From the NCBI GenBank assembly GCA_003550325.1, contig QKWP01000441.1, positions 193,575-257,574 of the forward strand: a stretch of 64,000 nucleotides of DNA, given 5' to 3'. Source of the stretch: Gigaspora rosea. Lineage: Eukaryota; Glomeromycota; Glomeromycetes; Diversisporales; Gigasporaceae. Of this stretch, positions 1 to 12,184 are shown one piece after another (position 1 is the first letter of the stretch; every line of letters begins with the position of its first letter). The notes under the pieces were generated by a model, which ran no database searches, had not been told where the DNA came from, and was given only the letters and a program-made list of their open reading frames with translations. Position numbers and translations under genes: made by a program.

Positions 1-1137
1 ATTGGTTAGAATCAGGGTGCGACATGTCATGGGTACAAACAAATTTCTATTTTTATTTTAATATATTTATTTAGAAAAATAGCTTTATATAGAAATTTTT
101 TTAAAAAAATATATATTTGCAAAATATAAAATAGGAAAAACCTAATTTAACACCTAGTATATTAAACACGGGTATTTGTATAACATGTAAATAAAATAAT
201 TTTTATCAAAAAAACAATGAAATAAATAAAATTTTTACTAATATTAGAGTTGGGGTTAAGGCCTAGATGGGTTAGAAGCATTTTTTATACCAAAATTTCA
301 TGAGAAATTTTTTTATTAGAGTCCCAAAGATGATTTTATAGACAAAATTTTAAGATATTATTAATTTTTTGTTTTTTTGCTTATTTTTGTTGTACAAAAA
401 ATGACCTGCATATGATTTACAAAGTGCATTTAATTCAATATTTTGATTGGCTTTTATATTTGTTTTGTGTAACTAAGTGTTAATTCACCTAGTGTTTAAA
501 TAAAAATTGCCTATAAAATATATATTTAGTTCATAGTCAAAACAAAAAATATATATTTAGAAAAATATTGTATATAAAGATTATACAGTATGGGATACCT
601 TAAACTAGCAATTTTTTTAAAGTAGCCAAATTTAAAACAAAATTCTAAATTTAATTAGCTAATAATTTAAAATTTTATTATGTTTTTTTTTTATTATAGT
701 TTCTAATTTTTTTATTATATTTTTTAATATAAGTGGCCAAATTTTAATTTTATTAATAACTTTAAAGCAATAGCACTTTCAAAATTTATTGAATTAAAAA
801 ATAAATTTTGTAATTTTGTCTGCTTGTTTTTCTATATATTTTTACAAAAAAAATTTTTATTAACCTATATTTTTTATTTTTATAAATAAATTTAAAAAAT
901 TATTGGTTTTTACTTGCTAGTTTAAGAAGCCCTATATTGTATTTATTTAAGTTTGACTATAATTTAAAAATTTTATAATTTTGTTAAATATTACTATAAT
1001 TTAAAGAATTTAATAATTTTGTGCATATGTGCTATAGCGCACCTTATATAATTTGGTATAACATGAAATCAAAACAACCAAAATAACCCTTTTTTGTTAG
1101 TTAGAGTTAGGTGGTGTTAAATAGTATATAGGTAAGA
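1..1137. other. AT-rich stretch without genes
   Basis: No open frame or recognisable coding segment was found on either strand. The stretch is mostly A/T runs. Around 245-410 it holds one copy of a scattered repeat (family P here). P has a line reading roughly TTTTATAGTAAAATTGC followed by a run such as GAAATTTTTTTATTA; related copies lie near 2342-2480, 9920-10110, 30000-30185 and 49120-49210. Confidence 0.6.
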
Positions 1138-2333
1138 TAGAGGTCGTACCCTAGGGTATAATAACCAGTTAACTGCTAGGTTACCCAAATGACCGAATTA
1201 TAAAATTAATAAACGGGTTATACAAATAAGTTATCCGGTTAACTTATAAGATAATATAGGATAATATAGGGTAAAATTAAATAAGGTAGCTACGCGATGC
1301 TGTCACACAAAACCAGGAATGTAAATTTATAAATTTACATAATTCTGTAGACTGGCAAAAGAAGTCCTTAACGAGTTTAATAGAATGGGCCATTGTATTC
1401 AGTAAGATCTTCTATTTTTATTACGTATTTACACATAAACATATTATTATGTATTTTCATAATACCAACCAAACGGGATAGACCATTTTTTAAGAAATTG
1501 ATAAACCCGCCGAATAATAAACTATATCTTTTTTATATTAAATGAATAACTTCCATACAGAAATTTACAGCCACAAGATTTAATTATGTATTAGAATTGT
1601 AAAGATTCACATAAAACCTGATAAAATATAAGCATAGTTAATACAATACATTAATCAAAAATGCCTCTAAATCAAATATACTAATTTATCTTCGCTTCGT
1701 TTTCCACAAATTTGTGTTGTAGATCGAAAATCAGATTTTTTTGGTTTCCAAATCAACTTATATTGCAACGAAATTCTAAACTTACTTAGTTGATTAGAGA
1801 TTCAAATTCCACTTAATAAGCGGATTAAAAATTGATTTAAAATTTATCAGTATTAAAACAGATAAAATTGAATACTACGTATTTTATCAAATCGTTCCAT
1901 ACTGTAAATTTTTATTTCATAATGCTTCTTTTAATCGACACTTCAGACTTATACTTTACCCCTAATTCTACTTAAAATTTTATATAAGCTCTCTGCTGTC
2001 TATCAAGACCCCTTTCTTTATCACCCGGTTTCTTTCTTTGGTTCAATTTTTTTTTTTAAAAGTCCATCGACGAACATGAATCAACGAGACGTATATATAT
2101 AAAGTTACAAAAATAGATGAGGATACAATGCTCATTATCTTATTAGTTAACCGGATATTTTATAACTAGCAGTTAACCAGATATTTTATAACTAGCAGTT
2201 AACCGTTATTATACTTAGGGTACAATCGGATATAACCGTTATCCGTTTACTTCAATAGAGTATAAAACTGGTTATTAGATTTTATAAAAGGTTATACCCT
2301 TTCGGGTAAAGAGTTATCCGGGTACAACCACTA
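1138..2333. mobile_element. hAT-like non-autonomous element (L)
   Basis: The ends form an imperfect terminal inverted repeat: left TAGAGGTCGTACCC, right (reverse complement) TAGTGGTTGTACCC. It is flanked by a perfect 8-bp duplication, AGGTAAGA, at 1130-1137 and 2334-2341. An 8-bp duplication is the hAT hallmark. Both ends are crowded with variants of GGTTAACNGG and GGTTATNC, read in both orientations, over about 150 bp. No transposase frame is present, so it must have been moved in trans. Family assignment is inferred from duplication length and terminal layout only. Confidence 0.8.
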
Positions 2334-2341
2334 AGGTAAGA

Positions 2342-2480
2342 AAGGGATTTTATAGTAAAATTTTGCAAGAAATTTTTTTATTAGATTATGAAAAGTGGTT
2401 TCATAAGCAAAATTATGAGCCACAAGCGATTTTTTAAAAGATTGCTATTTTTTCTCAATTTTACATTACACCTGATCCTA
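2342..2480. repeat. Scattered repeat P
   Basis: A copy of the P core directly follows element L: TTTTATAGTAAAATTTTGC, then GAAATTTTTTTATTA, then a TTTCATAAGCAAAATTATGA stretch. The same order of blocks recurs at 9920-10110 and 30000-30185. No termini or duplications could be fixed, so its class is unknown. Confidence 0.5.
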
Positions 2481-2877
2481 CGATCTGAATGGTTTATCAA
2501 TTATAATGTATATGTGCTAAATTACATAAACCTAATTTAAAATTACTATAATTTATTGTAAAAATTAGATTCAAATACTTTGGATATTTTATTACTTAAT
2601 TTTTTATTTAAAGTACTTTTATTTAGAGATATACTATATAAAGACAGGACCCTGGCATTTAGTACAAAAATTATATGTTATGCATTTTAGTAAAAACTCT
2701 TCCAAAATTTAAGAAGCAAAAAAATAGGGTTTGGCAATTATCTTGGCATCTAGTAGTCTGATTTGAATGAACTTTTTTAAAAAATAAAGCTCTCAGTAAT
2801 ACTTATCTAACAAAAAAAAGTTTATTCAATTCTAATTACTAGACCAGAAGTTATTTAAACAAATATAGTTTTGTTCT

Positions 2878-3939
2878 TAGGGTTCTAAACTGGTTTGAAA
2901 ATCTCTATCTGTGACCTGTCAGGTCAACTGTTTTTTCAACCGGTTATCTGAACCTAAAACTATTTACCTGATTAAAGTGGGTCACCTGGTTATAATCGGA
3001 TGATCGAATACCTGATTATCTACAGGTAAGAACGTCCCTAATGCGACATATTAACCAAACAATCAAAATCGTTAATTTAAAAAAATTAGGCAACAAATCG
3101 AAGCGAATAAAAGAAAATTTGTATTTAAAATTTCAAAATAAACGTCGTTGAGTGTTATTTAAGGTAGACAAACATGTCTTTATTGATTTGAACCCATTTA
3201 AACCATATTATATATAAGTTATAACCATCGTTATTTAGAATTTTTTATCTATCATAGTAGAGTAAATACGGGTAGCCGAGGTCAGAATAGTAGTATTACG
3301 TGGAATAATTATATTATTAATTGGTTCTCCATCACGCGATCCCTGGTCTAAAGCCAGAGGGGCAACATCGGCAAGTACAATATCACAACCAAAATCACCA
3401 GCCAAGACACTAAAAAACTTTTGTAAAAAAAAATAATAAGTTAATAGCTGTTATTTGTACACTCCAATATTAAAAAAAAAAAAAAACTATAAAATGTAAA
3501 ATCTAAACCTTACACTTATATTACTTTTCTAAATCGTTATTTTAAGCTTTTTTACTTTTTTGTTTGTACAAAAGCTGAGACTTGGTTAACATAGTGGTAG
3601 TTAATTACTTATAACTTCAACTGGTGAACTTCAAGTTTATCTAATAATCTACTGCGTCTAATAGAAATAATCTACCCAAGCTTCCGAAAAAAGTATTGTA
3701 AAAAACACATAAAAAAATCTTTAATTGTATAATGATCTACAAAATCAGTCACTCGGAACATTCTTACTCCAAATATTAAATATATCTCTGTTAATAAACG
3801 GGTGAACGGGTGACCTGTTTATTAACGGCTGATCTATATATCATTTTAAACCAGTTTGACAAAAACATGACCCGGTTGATAAATTTTTCGGGTCGGGTAA
3901 TAGGGTACACAGTTTTTCGGGGCAGAGGTTGGAACCCTA
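2878..3939. mobile_element. hAT-like non-autonomous element (M)
   Basis: Left end TAGGGTTCTAA, right end (reverse complement) TAGGGTTCCAA. Flanks TTTGTTCT (2870-2877) and TTTGTCCT (3940-3947) are an 8-bp duplication with one mismatch. The TAGGG start fits hAT elements. Subterminal regions carry repeated words of the type GGTGACCTG, CCGGTTAT and GGGTGAACGGG. The interior holds no protein frame. A fragment resembling the left end (GGTTCTAAACTG) lies near 7062. Confidence 0.75.
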
Positions 3940-3954
3940 TTTGTCCTTTTTAGC

Positions 3955-4022
3955 AAATTAGATCAAAATTGGCCAAAATCCAGTTATAACCTATATGAGA
4001 GATGTCTGGGGTCCTATAAAGA
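3955..4022. repeat. Terminus of MULE-like family D
   Basis: The segment ending CTGGGGTCCTATA matches, in inverted orientation, the terminal sequence of family D seen near 37505, 40583, 41947 and 46157 (GGACCCCAGACATCTCT then ATATAGGTCATAA). Only one end is seen here, so this is a solitary terminus or a truncated copy. Confidence 0.45.
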
Positions 4023-4053
4023 CAATTTGTTTTACTATAGTATATCTATCTAG

Positions 4054-4278
4054 TAGGGGTCTTAATTGGTCGGGTTGGGTCAGGTTTGGGCCTGACCCGG
4101 GTCAGACCCACTTGGGTCAAAACCTAACCCGGGTCTGACCCGCCTCATGTCAAACCCGACCCAGGTCTGACCCGCCCTATACCAAACCCGACCCGGGTCT
4201 GACCCGCCTCATGTCAAACCTGACCCGGGTCTGACCCAACCCAACCCAACTCGGGTTGAACCCGGGTCATCACCCCTA
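4054..4278. mobile_element. hAT-like element F with GGGTC arrays
   Basis: The ends are TAGGGGTCTTA on the left and TAGGGGTGATG on the right when reversed; outside them lie CTATCTAG and its inverted counterpart. Nearly all of the interior is built from TGACCCGGGTC and CGGGTTGGGTC words. At about 4130-4240 these form a 31-33 bp tandem unit containing GACCCGCCTCATGTCAAAC, repeated about four times. The GC content is far above the surroundings. No clear target duplication was found. A longer, interrupted relative is at 7330-7886. Confidence 0.65.
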
Positions 4279-4394
4279 GTTAGATAGAGATCTGTATTAA
4301 TAACATAACTATTTCGTCGCGGGTTTTACCCCGTCGTATTATATTTAGCTGTTTAATTGTTTACTTTCGTTTAATTCATAACAATATAATACAG

Positions 4395-4860
4395 GAACTC
4401 CAAAAGCAAAACCTAGTTGTAGAATTGCGAATCTTGATTGATATTGAAGGAATAAATAGCATTGGATATAGGTATGATAAAGGAATTGGAGTTGAAAAGG
4501 ATGAATATAAGGCTTTCATTTATTATCAAGAATCTGCAGAGATGGGTGACGCTGCTGGAGCATTTAATGTTGGGAGTTTTTTATGATGAAGGAATTGGAG
4601 TTAATAAGGATGAATATAAGGCTTTTGTTTATTATCAAAAATCTGCCGGGATGGGTGATGCTGATGGGATATTTAATGTTGGAAATTGTTATCAAAATGG
4701 AAATAGAGTTGAAAAGGATGAACTTAAGGCTTTTATTTATTATCAAAAAGCTGCAGAGATGGGAAACGTTACTGGGATGCCATCAGTCGCAGAATGTTAT
4801 CGAAATGGAATTGGAATAGGAAGAAATCTAGATAAAGCTAAATACTGGCTGGCATCAAAG
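4395..4860 (+). pseudogene. Sel1-repeat protein exon, decayed
   Basis: About four Sel1-like (SLR) repeats of about 36 residues can be read. Each has the pattern NxG-xxYxxGxGVEKDExKAFxYYQKSAxMGxAxG, for example GVNKDEYKAFVYYQKSA. Sel1 repeats are alpha-helical scaffolds that bind partner proteins; in these fungi they are often linked to kinase domains. The exon appears to open after a splice acceptor (AATACAG, 4388-4394), and no 5' exons are seen. The first repeat and the rest lie in different frames, separated by a single-base slip in a T run near 4578-4583. The exon may end at a donor after LASK (GTAAAT, 4861), or the frame may run on to a stop at 4936. It could be a real pseudogene or a sequencing slip; decay downstream favours the former. 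Confidence 0.75.
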
Positions 4861-5263
4861 GTAAATTTTGAGTTTAAATTTGTGCTATACATTGTGACGT
4901 ATCACAATCTATTAATGAGATTAGGTGCTATTGATTAAAATCATTAAAATAAGGTTATAATTATGTAATAAGTGATTTCATAAGAGAAATTTCGATTATA
5001 ATGAATTTTTAAGAAAAATGAACTTTTGCACCTGATCGTGATATTTCAATGGTAGTAAACGCATTCAAAGCAACAAATTACAATACTCATTCATTATATA
5101 CAGCATTAATATATATAATATATACTTATTTAATAATTTTGTGCATTTAAATCGCGTTTAGAGTAAAGAATTTAACATTAGGTATTATATTATAATTATT
5201 ATTTTCATAAAATAATTGTTAATAGTTTATTTATTGACAAATTTTATAAATAATTTATAGCTA

Positions 5264-6454
5264 CAAATGAGTGGATAAATAATTCAGAAATTGAAGATGA
5301 TTTGAAAAAAATATTAAAGAAAATAAATATCAGTTGCCTTGGATTTCTTATGACGAATTTAAAAATATTGAAGAAATAGGTAGAGGTAGATTTGCAACTG
5401 TATTTCGTGCTGATTGGAAAAGTCAAACGTTTCTTAAAAGAGTTGTGCTTAAATTACTTCATAACTCAAATAATCATCATGAAGAATTTATAAGAGAGGT
5501 AATTTTTTTAAATATTTATATTAATTGTTATCAGTTATTTGTGGTTTATTTATTATTTATGTTAATAATTTGAATGTATTATACTTTATTTTAGTAATAA
5601 GTTAAAAGCATATTGTGATATTAGTCTTAAGGACCAACATTTTTAAAATGTTTCGGTATATCAAAAGGCATAGCTTCTAAGGATTATATTCTTGTTATTA
5701 AATATGCTTCAAAAGGTTGCTTGCGCAATAATCTACTTACAATAGCACAAATGGATTGGAAGGACAAATTAAACCTGCTACAATGTATTGCATCAGACCT
5801 TCATGTAATTCATTCTCATAATCTTATTCATCGTGATTTACATAGCAGAAATATTATTTAATAGTTTTAAAAGCACATACATTGCAGATTTAGGCCTTTC
5901 AATAACAGCTAATATCGCATAAAAATCAAAATCTAATAAAATTTGTGGAATTTTACCTTATATTGCCCCTGAGGTTTTGAATAATCTAAAACATCTGATA
6001 TTTATTCATTTGGTATAATCATGGGAAATTTTATATGGTAAATTCGTACCTTTTGAACAAAAATTGTCAAAATTACAATTTCAAACACAAGTATGTAACG
6101 GTTTACAACCACATATTTATGACAATACAGCCAAATGCTATGCAGATTTAATGAAGAAATGTTGGAATCTAGAACCAAATGAATGACCAACAGCAAATGA
6201 AATATGTGATATTTTTGCAGAATAGCAGAATAATGAAATTATTTTATCTGAACTTGATAAAAAATTACTAAATGCAAAAAATGATGATATACATGAATTT
6301 AATGATTCATATTATAAAAGTATTTTTATTTCGTCTACTATATATCAAGGTAATTATATAATTTTTTTTTTAAAAAAAATTCTTATTCTATATTATACAA
6401 TGATTTAATAATTCTTTTATAGGCAAGTCAAGTTTTGCATCAAATTATGACTAG
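5264..6454 (+). pseudogene. Protein kinase relic, spliced
   Basis: A eukaryotic protein kinase domain can be followed across two introns. Exon 1 (about 5264-5498) has the entry segment PWISYDEFKNIEEIG, the glycine loop GRGRFATVF and VVLKLL, whose lysine is the ATP-binding residue. The intron is about 5499-5594. Exon 2 (to 6349) has AYCDISLKDQ, the catalytic loop HRDLHSRNII, DLG in place of DFG, PYIAPEVL, and the C-lobe text KKCWNLEPNE. A second intron (6350-6422, GTAATT...AG) leads to a short last exon ending at TAG 6452-6454. The layout matches the large tyrosine-kinase-like families of Glomeromycotina. Several frame changes (near 5310, 5652, 5865 and 5990) and in-frame stops (near 5921 and 6184) show it is dead. 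It follows the Sel1 exon on the same strand, so both may be one former gene, but the splice phase between them does not match. Confidence 0.8.
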
Positions 6455-7329
6455 TTGTTATTTAGCAATAGTAACACCAATCTATAGATAGGAGTAATAT
6501 AAGACAGACATCGAAACCTCACCTTCTGAAACGCCTACAACTTTCTTTCTATACAATCTTAGATCTGGATATAAGATTCTGTATTTTCGTTAGTACGTTG
6601 GTCTTGCAACATGATACCACTATGAAATTAGCATTATTACATTCTACATAGTCGTGGATACTATCTACCTAAAATATCTTTAAACATTTATAGTTTAGTC
6701 TGTCATGCAAGTTAACTACTGTAAAAACTATAGCGTTATTTCAAATCTTGGCCTGAATTAAGCTTAATTCAGGCCTGCGCGTTATTTTACAGTAAATATT
6801 TTTTGAAGACTCCTATTATTAGCATTCTGAAATACTACAGATAAATTACTACACAAAAGCAATAAATTAATTTACCGTACTTCCTTTAAAAAATCAAAAT
6901 TGGTTTCTTTAGAACTGGCCAAAATGTCTTGAATAACAATGATGGTTCATGCACTTTTACATAATTAGTATTATCGGGTTGCTAAATATAAATGACCAAA
7001 TCCTCCTTTACCAATTTCTTTAATATTGAATGGAATCTAATCAATTACATCCTCATATTTAAGGTTCTAAACTGAATTCTCTGCACCACATTTCTACCTG
7101 TCCATTTTTGAATAGTTACTTCGGGTCACATGTCGGACACCATTATTTAAACATGTTATCTTTATTACGAAGAGTTATTTAAAAAAACCTGAAGCCAATT
7201 TTGCTTACCTCTATTAGGTTCGTATATACTGGAGATTTTATTATTAAATTCAGTAATAGAAATCCTAGACAAACATTCGTAATTTTATTTTTGTTATATA
7301 TATATGCTGTGTCTCAGATTAAAACTTGT
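6455..7329. other. Non-coding, M-like fragment
   Basis: No convincing frame was found. At 7060-7180 the text GGTTCTAAACTGAATTC and later ACTTCGGGTCACATG resembles the left terminal region of element M (2878), suggesting a degraded copy. The rest is ordinary AT-rich DNA. Confidence 0.5.
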
Positions 7330-7886
7330 GTCAGATTGAATCCAACGCACCCGGGTCCAGTGTTGTACACGGACATTGTCCCGCCAATTTTATAGGGACA
7401 CAGACAGTCTGGGACGGGACGTCCGGGACATGTCCGCAATAATGTCCCAACACGATATTGTTCGCGGACAATGTCCCACTAATTTTTAACTTTGTCCCTA
7501 CTATGTCCGGGACATGTCCGCTGGGTAAAACCAATCAAATTGCAGAAATATACAGACCCTTGGTTTGCGTTTTGTAAAAAATGATAATAATTTATGATGG
7601 ATACAACAAATTTTATTGGTTGGTGATTACGCCGAATGTCCGGGACAAAAAAAATTCTGGGCGGACATGTCCCGGACGTCCCATCCCAGACTGTCCGCTG
7701 TCTGCGTCCGTGTCCCATGACAACACTGCCCGGGTCTGACCTGACCCGATTTTTTTCTGACCCGGATCTGACCCAACCTGGGTTTTTTCTGACCCGGGTC
7801 TGACCCAACCTGGGTTTAATCTGACCCAACCCAACCTGGGTTGGGTCTGACCCGGGTCGGGTTGGGTCAGACCCGACCCAGCTAAG
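7330..7886. mobile_element. Second F element, split by a hAT
   Basis: The right end (GACCCCTACTATCTAG) is the inverted form of the left end of the F element at 4054. The interior 7737-7870 repeats CTGACCCGGGT and CAACCTGGGTT words. The left end could not be located and may be truncated. It was interrupted by element G1 (7358-7728), which duplicated CCCGGGTC inside one of the F repeats. Confidence 0.6.
7358..7728. mobile_element. hAT-like MITE G1 (GGACATGTCC)
   Basis: The termini are CAGTGTTGTACACGGAC and, reversed, CAGTGTTGTCATGGGACAC. The flanking 8-bp duplication CCCGGGTC is perfect (7350-7357 and 7729-7736). Both ends carry inverted words GGGACATGTCC, GTCCGGGACA and GGGACGTCC, at least eight copies. 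It is 371 bp with no coding frame. CAGTGTTG-type ends with 8-bp duplications are known from hAT elements. Related termini occur at 54399-56010 and 63602-63862. Confidence 0.85.
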
Positions 7887-7926
7887 ACCCCTACTATCTA
7901 GAATAATATATAGTATATATAATATA

Positions 7927-8682
7927 CAGTGGCCTACCATATTATTGTGGACACTTTTTAAAAATTTTATACAGAGCTAAATATATATGATATTAAGCTA
8001 AAAGTTAAATTATAAATTCTTTAATTCTATACCTTTTAAATAAAAAAAAGTTTAAAAAATTTTATGCTACAGTTTTTAAATAATTAAAATTTAAGTAAAA
8101 TTTTAGATTTTTAAGTTTGACCGGTTTTTATTGTTGTACAAAATTAATTAAAAAAATAACTGCATAGTAAAAATTAATTTTTTATTAAGCTAATTGAACT
8201 TCAAAAATAAGCAAAAAATTTAAGATAGTTTTTATTTCTAAATATAAAAATGCAATTTTTAATTCAAAATTATATTAATTACCAAATATAGTAATTTTAT
8301 TACTATATATAGTAATTAACTAAAATTTTTTTGAAAAATTATAAAACTTTAAAGATATATGCATTTTGTCATACTAAATAAATTTATTTAAAAAAAATTG
8401 CAATTTATTAATAAAAAATTTAAATTTATCAATTACTATATTTAGTAATTCTGTTTATTATGAAACCTATATTAAAATTTAGAAAACCGGTCAAATGCAA
8501 AAATTTAAAAATTTACTTAAACTTAATTATTTTAAAAACTGTAGCATAAAATTTTCTAAACTTTTTTTATTTAAAAGGTATAGATTTAAAGAATATATAA
8601 TTTAATTTTTAGCTTGATACCTTATATATTTAGCTTTGTATAAATTTTTGAAAAGTGTCCACAATAATATGGTAGGCCACTG
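7927..8682. mobile_element. Tc1/mariner-type fold-back MITE
   Basis: Terminal inverted repeats of about 200 bp begin CAGTGGCCTACCATATTAT and end with its inverse, next to TA on both sides (7925-7926 and 8683-8684). CAGTGG ends with TA duplications are typical of Tc1/mariner/pogo elements. The core around 8290-8450 has further inverted ATAGTAATT segments. No transposase remains. The arms differ at scattered positions, so it is not recent. Confidence 0.85.
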
Positions 8683-9147
8683 TATATATTTGAGTATAAG
8701 TTACTAACTAGTATTTTAAACTAACAAAAATATACTATTTAAGAAGTACTTTGTTTTAATTTCATAGTACTATTGTATAATATTTACAAATATAAAACAA
8801 ATAGTAATAAAGCATATTTAAAACAGATTTGTAAAATAAAGTTATAGTTTAATTTTAATATAGTTACATCTAATCTAAAGCTTTACAAAGTTAATTTTTT
8901 TTCTTATAATATAAAATTTGAAATAATCTAGTAGTCTAGCTTTTTAAAAAATTTTATATATAAAAAATATAATGTTTTTTTATAGATATTAAAAAAAACT
9001 AAATATAGTCAAAATATTTTTTAAAAATTTTATAAAAATTTGATTTGGTTAGATTATAAGAATCAATTTATTGTAATTTATTATACAAGATACCCGATGT
9101 GATGTGATTTTTTGCAATTGAAAAATTTTAAATTATATGCCTTAGAC
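8683..9147. other. AT-rich stretch, nothing recognised
   Basis: Only A/T-rich sequence with short homopolymer runs; no frames, termini or repeats that could be tied to other copies. Confidence 0.5.
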
Positions 9148-9666
9148 TAGTGTTCTGACCCAGGTAAGTATTACCTAGGTTGCTCATAGGTGGGCGGGTG
9201 ATCTAGATTGAATTATAGTCCAATTGAATAGTCAACCTGTGAGTCACCTGTGGGTCAACCTATAGGTCACCTGTGGGTCAACCTGTAAGTTACCTATATG
9301 AGTGATTCGTATGGGTTGGTTATAATTAGAAATATTATTCTGCTTGCTGAAACTTAGTTCAAACCTACTTGAAACTAAACCCAATAGAACATGAGTTTTT
9401 GTAATCACATGATTTTATTATAAATTATGCTCCAAATGAGTTTGATAGATCAGTTAACTATAATAAAGATTAATAAATTGAATAAAAAAAATAACTGCAA
9501 ATAGAGACCTTCAGCAAAATTTTTTTATTATCTAGTGTTTACGTGGGTAACCCGGGTGGCCCACTCATAGCAGAATTTTTTTTATTATCTAGTGTTCACC
9601 CAGGTGACCCAGATGATCCACTTGTGGGTAACCAGGTTGGGATTTTTGTTATAGGTCAGAACACTA
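9148..9666. mobile_element. hAT-like element K (GGTCACCTG)
   Basis: The ends are TAGTGTTCTGACC and its inverse GGTCAGAACACTA. The flanks CCTTAGAC (9140-9147) and CTTTAGAC (9667-9674) form an 8-bp duplication with one mismatch. The left subterminal region repeats GGTCACCTGTGGGTCAACC units; the right repeats GGTAACCCGGGTGGCCCAC-like words. An internal 40-bp direct repeat (AATTTTTTTTATTATCTAGT) occurs twice near 9520 and 9580. Non-coding. Confidence 0.8.
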
Positions 9667-9919
9667 CTTTAGACATCATATGATGTATAATAGCATTTTA
9701 AAAATTGATTTATATTATTTATCAACTGGTAACTTGCACAGTAAATTATAGTATTAAGTTTGTATAACTTAATTACTGTACAAATTATAAAAAATTATAT
9801 TTTTTGTAAAATTAATATAAATATACCCATAGGGTATATCAAATTTTTTGTACACATTATTTTGATCATACAGTATTTTATACAAAAATAGTAATGCTAA
9901 TATTGTTTATATTAGATTA

Positions 9920-10110
9920 GAGTTAGAGTAAGAATTATACTAAGGTTTAGATTTAGGCTATTATATAGTAAAATTGCTCAAGAAAATCTTTTTTATTAAT
10001 GTACAAAAGATGGTTTAGTATACAATTTCTTGCAAAATAAATGATTTTTGTCAAAACAAATGTTTGGTTTGAATTTTTCTGATTGTGTAATATTACACCC
10101 TAATTTTGAA
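9920..10110. repeat. Scattered repeat P
   Basis: Contains TTATATAGTAAAATTGCTC, then GAAAATCTTTTTTATTAATG and a TTGCAAAATAAATGATTTTTG block, in the same order as the P copy at 2342 and 30000. Confidence 0.45.
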
Positions 10111-10534
10111 TTTTGGTAGCCGATCTATAGATCACATGATGCAAATATATGTACCTTTAGGTATATATATATTAATTCTTTGTTAAAATATAATACAAAT
10201 AACTAGTGATAATTATTATTACCTCTAAATATTTTTAGAATAAGAGCATAGTTAAAAAGATTTTATTTTTTTTATATAATATAATATAAATTATACATAA
10301 AATTCTAATATTAGTTCTTGTAAGATTTTTAAAGATTTTGAGTACTATAATTTTGAGTATTCAATCTGTTTATTTAGTACAATTTTGCAATACAATAATA
10401 TAAATTATATATTAAATTTAATAAAAAAATCTAAAACAAAAATTTTAAAAAATAAATAAATCAAAAAGCTATTTAATAATAAAAATATTATTTAGCAATT
10501 TTAAAAATATTATTAAAATTAGAGTGTTATTTTA

Positions 10535-10728
10535 TAGAGATATGTTACTATGGAGAACCTATATGAATAGCCAATTAAAATTGAACATGTGGCTAGATAA
10601 TATGTTGCTTATTATTGGTCAATTAAAATTTTCTACAAACTTTCTAACTTTTATAAAAACACAAAAGAAAATTTTCTAACTCTAAATATAATTGGCTATT
10701 ATATGTAGGGTCACTATAGAGATATATC
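10535..10728. mobile_element. Small inverted-repeat MITE
   Basis: Left arm AGAGATATGTTACTATGGAG through AATAGCCAATTA; right arm TAATTGGCTATTATATG through CTATAGAGATATATCTC. About 43 bp of terminal inverted repeat surrounds about 100 bp of unique AT-rich DNA. TA lies at both flanks. Superfamily not determined. Confidence 0.65.
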
Positions 10729-11376
10729 TCTACATACAATTTCTTTAAAATTATATAAAGTTTAAACAGGGTTAAAATTTAGTAATTAAATTTTAATAAT
10801 TTTGGGCTTATTAAAATTATTTAATTAAACAAATATTTTTAATAATCAAATATTTAAAACAGATTTATAAACAAAAATTATTAGTAATTTTAAAAATAAA
10901 TCTATATATATTATATAAAAACTAGATTTTGTTAAAATTTTTAACAAAAAAATTTTTTACAAAAATTTTAAAATATAATTTATAACATTAAAAAAAATCA
11001 ACAAAAATATTTAATTTTTTAAATTAACAAATAATTGCTTTAAAAACTGCTATTTATAGTACAATAAATCATCAATAATATAATATGCTCTTATCTATTA
11101 ATAAACATTAAAGCAAAAACTTATTTTGTTTATAAATAAAAATTAAAAAACAAAGATATTTTTTATTTTAAAAAATTTAAAAAATATTTATTGTATTAAA
11201 ATTTTTTAAATTAAAAATTTAAATTTTTGTTGGTAAAATTTTTTTACAAAATTAATAAATTATTTTTAAAAAATATTTTATATAATTTAAATATAAAACC
11301 AAATATAGATCTATATATATAAAAAAAAACCGGATTAAATAATAATTTAATAAATATAAAATCAAAATTAGATATA

Positions 11377-11530
11377 CAGTAAAACCTCCCTCTATAAGTG
11401 TACACCCTCCCTAAATGTACGCTCAAATGCTGGCCCAAATATATACATGCCCTTTATAAATGCATTTTTCTTATAAATGCGCGTTGTTAAATCTTAATCC
11501 CAGGAGCATGCACTTATAGAGGCTTTACTG
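11377..11530. mobile_element. pogo/Tigger-type MITE
   Basis: Ends CAGTAAAACCTCCCTCTATA and, reversed, CAGTAAAGCCTCTATAAGTG, flanked by TA (11375-11376 and 11531-11532). CAGTnnnnCCTC ends with TA duplications are the hallmark of pogo-like elements. It is 154 bp and non-coding, and less AT-rich than its surroundings. Confidence 0.85.
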
Positions 11531-12184
11531 TATATATAAATAAGTTGGCAAAAAAAAAAAAATATGGATTAAAAAAATTTATATTAAATATAAAATCAAA
11601 CATAGGTCTATATTTTTATATAAATATATTAAGTTTATAATTAAAAAATTTTTAAATATAATATGTGTATTAAAACCTATATAATAATATATATATATAT
11701 ATATATATTCTTGATTGCGATCAAAGTTTAGTATATAATTGTAAAAAAAAAAAAAAAATTTTTTTTATCCACTTAGAGATGTGTTGAAAACAAAGAACTT
11801 TTATTATGTCATGATATAGCTTAGAATGATTACCTACTGTAATTCTTATTGTGTATACTTATAAAGCAAAAAGCTTGAGTTTATTTACTATAGAGTTCAC
11901 ATGTTTATATGTATATGCGCAGAAACATTACGGTTACTCAAGCTTGAGGATGATGCACATTAATATCCAGACTTTCTTGCACATACTATCGTAATATTTA
12001 GTAAGAAATTCGTTCTTAATTGTACGAATTTCAGCACTCACAGACATTTCATCACAAAATGAATTGTTTTGTATTACTGCAATTAAACGTGAAATGTAGG
12101 AGGGATATTTAGTTTCGATACCGATAACAATAGTTTTGATTGTTTAGTCCTGTAAAAATCAACTTTATATCAACTCTGCGTTTA

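Noticed and set aside
7479-7940. 153-codon minus-strand frame
   Set aside because: It runs through GGGTC and GGACATGTCC arrays; the apparent repeats of the protein are translations of DNA words.
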